Shown: positions 60,029 through 64,000 of the stretch, in pieces
How positions within the stretch are numbered: the stretch's first letter is position 1
Layout: the number at the start of each line of letters is the position of its first letter
NCBI GenBank assembly: GCA_026315105.1
Contig: CM048745.1
Location: 790,501,390 to 790,565,389 of the forward strand
DNA from: Locusta migratoria
Lineage: Eukaryota > Arthropoda > Insecta > Orthoptera > Acrididae
Direction of reading: 5' to 3'
DNA length: 64,000 nucleotides
Position numbers and translations under genes: made by a program
Notes under the pieces: model-generated
Databases searched by the model: none
Seen by the model: only the letters and a program-made list of their open reading frames with translations
Told to the model about the DNA's origin: nothing

Positions 60029-60316
60029 AAAGAAAGAAAGAAAAAGAAAAAAGGTTAAATCTCTTATTTCATTGATTAACGTACCTTATGAATAAAGATA
60101 TTTAACAAAAACTGATTGGAAATGGCTGTCAAAAGGTTGCCGCAGAGTTTCAGATGGCCACTCAAACTTTTGAAGTTCTTATATACCTTTCTTTGAAATT
60201 AATTATTATTTGGCTAACGAACAAGTGCAAAAATTTTAAAAAGCTAAGAAAATATTAATTAACAATACGATCAGCTGTGTTTCAAAAAGTTAAATACTCT
60301 TCTATTAACAATTATA
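59166..60316. other. No gene; hAT-like end and GA-rich microsatellite
   Basis: 59,173-59,215 (ccagcggtactcaacctgca, ttgtggcccgcagagc) looks like one end of a hAT-type element, but I find no inverted partner. 59,967-60,050 is (GAAA)n/(GA)n. Confidence 0.45.
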
Positions 60317-60326
60317 TATTAAAATA

Positions 60327-60508
60327 CAAAATGTTCAAATGTTTGTAAATCTATCGGACTCAGTAGCTTACAAACTACTTAAACTAAGGTAAATTAACCT
60401 AAGGACAATACACACCCATGCCCGAGGGAGGATTTGAACCTCCAACACGGGAGGCCTCGTGATCCGCAACATAGCGCTCAAAGCCGCTCGGTTACTCCCA
60501 CACGGCAG
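60327..60508 (-). mobile_element. tRNA-derived SINE (subfamily II)
   Basis: Reverse copy of the type at 1548-1748: tail atgtttgtaaatctatcgga at the left, B box reversed in gaggatttgaacctccaaca, head ctcggttactcccacacggc. Target duplication tattaaaata (60,317-60,326) / tattaacata (60,509-60,518), 9 of 10. Confidence 0.88.
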
Positions 60509-60659
60509 TATTAACATAATTTTTTTTTTTTATATTATTATTATTACTTTTTTTTTTTTTTTTTAAAGTTATTTCACAGAGTTATTTTGCCCTGTGATAA
60601 TGTGGCCCACTTGAAATAAAACTTTCCAGAATTTGGCTCAAGTAGGAAAAAGGTGGGAG

Positions 60660-61440
60660 TATGGCTGGTTTAGACCATCATCAGTTCTCTGATCTATCCA
60701 TCTGATTTTCAGCTTTCCTCTGTTTCACCACATTTCAGAACCTTCTATTGTTGTGACTTGTACCGGCAAGACCTTTAAATGTTTTAAGCAGAGCACATAG
60801 GTCATCATGACTTGCAATTCTGTACTGATGATGTCCCATCATAGGGACGAAATCGATATGTTTTAAAGCTAAATAAAAGAAACATCTCACATCGCCTACC
60901 AAGCGAAAACCTGTTATTTCATTATAATTCTGTGGTGGGCTGGCACACAAAATGGAATCTAGTTACATTGTTTCAACCGTTTATCATACATGTTTCTCTT
61001 CAGTATTATTAGGCACATTAGAAAGGCTTTCTATTTCTAAACTTAAATTTATATTTAATGCTAAGAAATCTCTCATTTTAAAAGTGCTTTTCTTGCCTGC
61101 TTTTGATATCCTTGCTACAGTTCCTATTGACAGTTATTTTGCTCCCCGAGTAGCAGAATTCCTCAGCCACTTGTAGTGTATCAATTCCTAATGTAATTCA
61201 CTTCACATAGTCGGATTTAATTAAACTATGTTGTACACCATTGCTCTACGTTTTACTTTTATTGCTGTTAATATTAAACCTGTTTCCTGTGGCATTATCA
61301 CGTCATTTAGCTGATTAGTTAATTTGCCATCCCTGGCAGAATCACCTTAACATTGACAAACATTTGATTATTTCCCCCAAACATCTAATTATCTTTGCAA
61401 TATTTTATTTTGTTTTACTTTTTATTATTTTATTTATTTA
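60660..61440 (-). mobile_element. RTE-like LINE fragment, interrupted
   Basis: Minus strand: INSNKSKT, VQHSLIKSDYVKC, VAEEFCYSGSKITVNRNCSK, DIKSRQEKHF, ALNINLSLEIESLS (61,420-61,000). Unrelated DNA lies at 60,746-60,960. Then IEGSEMW and NRGKLKIRWIDQRT at 60,745-60,670, matching the IEAFEIWCYRRMLKIRWVDR block of the RTE copy at 9.5 kb. Part of it is repeated inverted at 61.9-62.26 kb. Confidence 0.65.
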
Positions 61441-62261
61441 TTAATTTTTTTTTTTTTTTATTGCTCAGTGCACAGGTTGAATAGCTCTGGTGTACGCCAC
61501 AACACTTTTTCACGTATAAAGATTGTGTGACATACTCAAAGCACAGGCTCGCCGATAGAAACAAATAAAAACACACAAACATTCAAGCTTTCGCCACCGC
61601 TGGCAGCTTCTTCAGGAAAAAGGGGAAGGAAGGAGAGGAGAAAGGGAAGGATACGGGAAAAAAAGGAAGGTAAACAAATACACACACTCTCACATAGCCA
61701 CACGCAAACACACCTAGGCAGACATTTTCCTCTCTTTCCTGAAGAAGCTGCCAGCGGTGGCGCAAACTTGAATGTTTCTGTGTTTTTATTTGTTTCTATC
61801 GGTGAGCCTGTGCTTTGGGCAAGTCACACAATCTTTATACGTGAAAAAGTGTTGTGGCGTACACCAGAGCTATTCAACCTGTGCACTGAGCAATCAAAAA
61901 AAAAAAAAAATAATAATAATAAATAAATAAAATAATAAAAAGTAAAACAAAATAAAATATTGCAAAGATAATTAGATGTTTGGGGGAAATAATCAAATGT
62001 TTGTCAATGTTAAGGTGATTCTGCCAGGGATGGCAAATTAACTAATCAGCTAAATGACGTGATAATGCCACAGGAAACAGGTTTAATATTAACAGCAATA
62101 AAAGTAAAACGTAGAGCAATGGTGTACAACATAGTTTAATTAAATCCGACTATGTGAAGTGAATTACATTAGGAATTGATACACTACAAGTGGCTGAGGA
62201 ACTCTGCTACTCGGGGAGCAAAATAACTGTCAATAGGAACTGTAGCAAGGATATCAAAAGC
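61099..62261. repeat. Large near-perfect palindrome (arms ~520 bp, spacer ~121 bp)
   Basis: Left arm 61,099-61,616, right arm 61,738-62,261. Paired positions sum to 123,354-123,360, with small indels in A/T tracts. Examples: gctcagtgcac (61,463) with gtgcactgagc (61,881), and gcttttgatatc (61,099) with gatatcaaaagc (62,250). By eye only a few percent of positions differ. The spacer is GA-rich then ACA-rich (repeat J core). The outer ends stop abruptly inside the RTE fragment. Confidence 0.92.
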
Positions 62262-62659
62262 ATATTTTTCCCACCAGGAAAGTCTCCTTCTATAATATCC
62301 GTTTCATCCGTTTGAACAACGCTATTTCATTTGCATTTTCAAATTCCACCCTTCAGTTTCATGTTTTTCTGCTTTTATAATGTCAGTCTGATTTTCTATT
62401 AAATAACTAAATACATTTATTAATGTGCTGTTCAAGCCCACCATTACAGATTTTTCTTTTATTCACGTGTTGTTTCAGTAATCATGAAAAGTTCTTTGTT
62501 TACATTCAAAGGCCAAATTCGTGATCGTGCAGATTTAGCGTTATACCACAATTTTGAGTGCATTTACTAATAGTTTACACATACCGGTAAATAAGTGTCC
62601 TAAACATATCTAGAGTCTCTTTGTATCTGTAGTTAATATATATTGTTGTTACTTAATTA
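62262..62659. other. No gene recognised
   Basis: AT-rich stretch between the palindrome and the LINE. Confidence 0.5.
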
Positions 62660-63555
62660 AATCTCATGACAATCATGAATGCACAGTGTTTGAGCTACTG
62701 TAGGAATGTTAATGCGGGATTCCATGCATCTGTTATAACAGGTGGTTTCATTGGGGCAAATGAAGCAGTGTGGGAATAGGAGGAAGCAAAAAGTCTCTTG
62801 CTTTCTTTTGAAAAGTTAGTTAAAGTGAAAGAAAAATAGTTGAACAGGAAGGGAAGATTAAAACTGTTCAGGCTGATCTGGATGGTGTTATGGAGGAACT
62901 TTTTCTCTAGGAAACCAATGGTTTCAAAATAATAATAATAATAATAGAAGGTAGGAGGAAATTTATGTTGCTAGGAAGTAGCCATGGAAGAGGCGTGGGC
63001 TAGATATTGCAGGAAAAATTAGGCGACAGGTACCAGGTCACAAACTTGGTCAAGCCCAGTGCGGGTCTTAGCAAGGTGGTAGAGGATGTGGGTTCCTTGT
63101 GCAAGGATTTCACAAAACAAGATCATGTTGTGGTAGTGGGTGGAATGGGAAACAGCATTCATTGGGATGAGGATTACAGTATTGAGTGTAACCTGGGTAA
63201 AGTAGCTCCTGCAACGACCCATACAAATGTTGGACTGGTGCCTGCTTTTGTGCAGTATGATCGACACCAGTTGAACCGCTCTGTCAGGTGGGTTAATATG
63301 CTTAGGGCAGTTACTTTGTCAGACATGGGTTTGGTTCCTGCTGATGCTATTGGTAGGTGGGATTTCACTAGGCATGGTCTGCATCTCAATAGGGAAGGGA
63401 AGGAGAAACTGGTTGGGTTCAGAGCAAAATCCTTAAGAGGGGAACATGGCAATTCATGGAAGTACCTCACTTTTACACTAAGATCAATGTCTAGTGAGAA
63501 AGTCAGGCAGGCAAGTGCTAAAGATATTAAAAAATCACGATTCTCACAAAAATAA
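62660..63555 (+). pseudogene. LINE family B ORF1 with SGNH/esterase-like domain
   Basis: A coiled-coil-like stretch (IVEQEGKIKTVQADLDGVME, about 62,830-62,890) is followed in frame by a stop. Then RRKFMLLGSSHGRGVG and a TAG at 63,001, and then frame 63,007-63,555. That frame has DHVVVVGGMGNSI, RWDFTRHGLHLNREGKEKLV and ends SRFSQK. GSSHGR resembles SGNH block I, VVVVGG.GNSI block III and D..RHGLHLN the block V Asp-His pair. Esterase-like ORF1 proteins are known in CR1/L2-group LINEs. Two in-frame stops and an upstream frameshift mark it as decayed. A start could be the ATG near 62,676 (MNAQCLSYCRNVNAGF) in another frame. Confidence 0.72.
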
Positions 63556-64000
63556 AGTAAAAATAAAGAATAATAAATTAAAAAAAGAAAAAGATATTAG
63601 CATTTTTCACCAGAATATTGGGCGATTGAAGTATAAAATAGATGAGCTTCTGATTTGTTTAGATAATACAAAGACTGATAATGTAAGAAATATACTATGC
63701 CTGTCTGAGCATTACATTGTCACTGATATGGAAAAGGTGAATATTAGTAGGTATAAACTAGCTACTCATGTAAGTAGAGATGCCGTATTATGTTAGAAAT
63801 TGTCACTGTGTAAAAAATATAGAAACAAAAAAGTTTTGTGCAGAGCAACATATTGAAGAATGTGTCTGTCAGCGTAAACTCAATGACGACTCTCTTGTAA
63901 TTGTAGCACTGTATAGGACCCCTTCAGGAAACTTCCAGTTTTTCTGAAAAAAACGTGGATGCATTGTTCTGCCATCTGTCAGATAGGGGGAAGCTAATTA
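63494..64000 (+). pseudogene. LINE family B ORF2 start (endonuclease), cut by window edge
   Basis: Frame 63,494-63,796: ISIFHQNIGRLKYKIDELLI, NILCLSEHYIVTDMEKVNIS, ending early after HVSRDAVLC because a short deletion removed the GGVAIYV block. It resumes in another frame as YYVRNCHCVKNIETKKFC, AEQHIEECVCQRKL, ALYRTPSGNF and then further breaks. Overlaps ORF1 by about 60 bases in the +1 frame. Same family as 3300-4620; RT lies beyond the window if present. Confidence 0.85.

Larger units (their letters stand above)
36473..64000 (+). other. ttk: Presumptive first large coding intron of ttk
   Basis: Starts at the consensus donor gtaagt. I see no C2H2 zinc-finger exon or other host exon on the plus strand to the end of the window, only repeats and transposons. 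36,473-38,980 itself holds no recognised feature except poly(A) at 38,006-38,031. Intron extent is inference. Confidence 0.6.

Noticed and set aside
59890..60075. Lys/Glu/Arg-rich small protein
   Set aside because: Encoded by the (GAAA)n/(GA)n repeat.
59173..60640. hAT-like element starting cagcggtactcaacc
   Set aside because: Only one end found; the tgtggccc at about 60,601 is in direct, not inverted, orientation, so no element is called.
63007..63555. Host GDSL/SGNH esterase gene
   Set aside because: In frame with LINE sequence and followed directly by the LINE endonuclease; it is the ORF1 of family B.

Overview
Eukaryotic, insect-type DNA, most likely from a grasshopper or locust (Orthoptera, Schistocerca-like). 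I infer this from a tRNA-derived SINE whose body I recognise from locust genomes, and from a BTB exon that closely resembles insect tramtrack. The DNA is AT-rich and intron-like, crowded with decayed non-LTR retrotransposons, and has many long poly(G)/poly(C) runs. I see no bacterial genes, rRNA, CRISPR array or genuine tRNA gene.

Layout. 0-7.7 kb: SINEs (one inside another) and LINE families A and B, partly nested. 9.3-12.2 kb: a nearly intact RTE-type LINE inserted into a SINE, both with clear target-site duplications. 13-27 kb: more LINE copies (families A, F, G), two SINEs, a module-like octamer/G-rich array and a fold-back repeat. 27.5-32.86 kb: a whole hAT DNA transposon with matching termini and an 8-bp target duplication, carrying a decayed transposase, a dead IS630/Tc1-like transposase piece and a LINE fragment. 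34.7-36.47 kb: the only host gene seen, the promoter/5' region and BTB coding exon of tramtrack (ttk), plus strand. Its zinc-finger exons are not in the window, so 36.47-64 kb is probably its first large coding intron. 38-64 kb: dispersed repeats, an RTE copy (minus), two related DNA transposons of a type I cannot place firmly, a ~520-bp-arm palindrome at 61.1-62.3 kb, and a family B LINE running off the right edge.

Most interesting: the DNA transposon at 53,984-57,556 and its decayed relative at 45.4-50.2 kb. They encode related putative RNase H-fold transposases (HGKG..DG.GG.VKR signature) and share GGGTCAYTCCAT-type ends. The better-preserved copy has a 4-bp ATAT target duplication and seven copies of the near-palindromic 14-mer GTAACGGGTGTTAC, all outside the gene. 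A scrap at the left edge of the window may be a third member.

No two genes here clearly work together. ttk is a host transcription factor; everything else supportable is mobile DNA or simple repeat. Coordinates of decayed elements are approximate to tens of bases unless target duplications are given.
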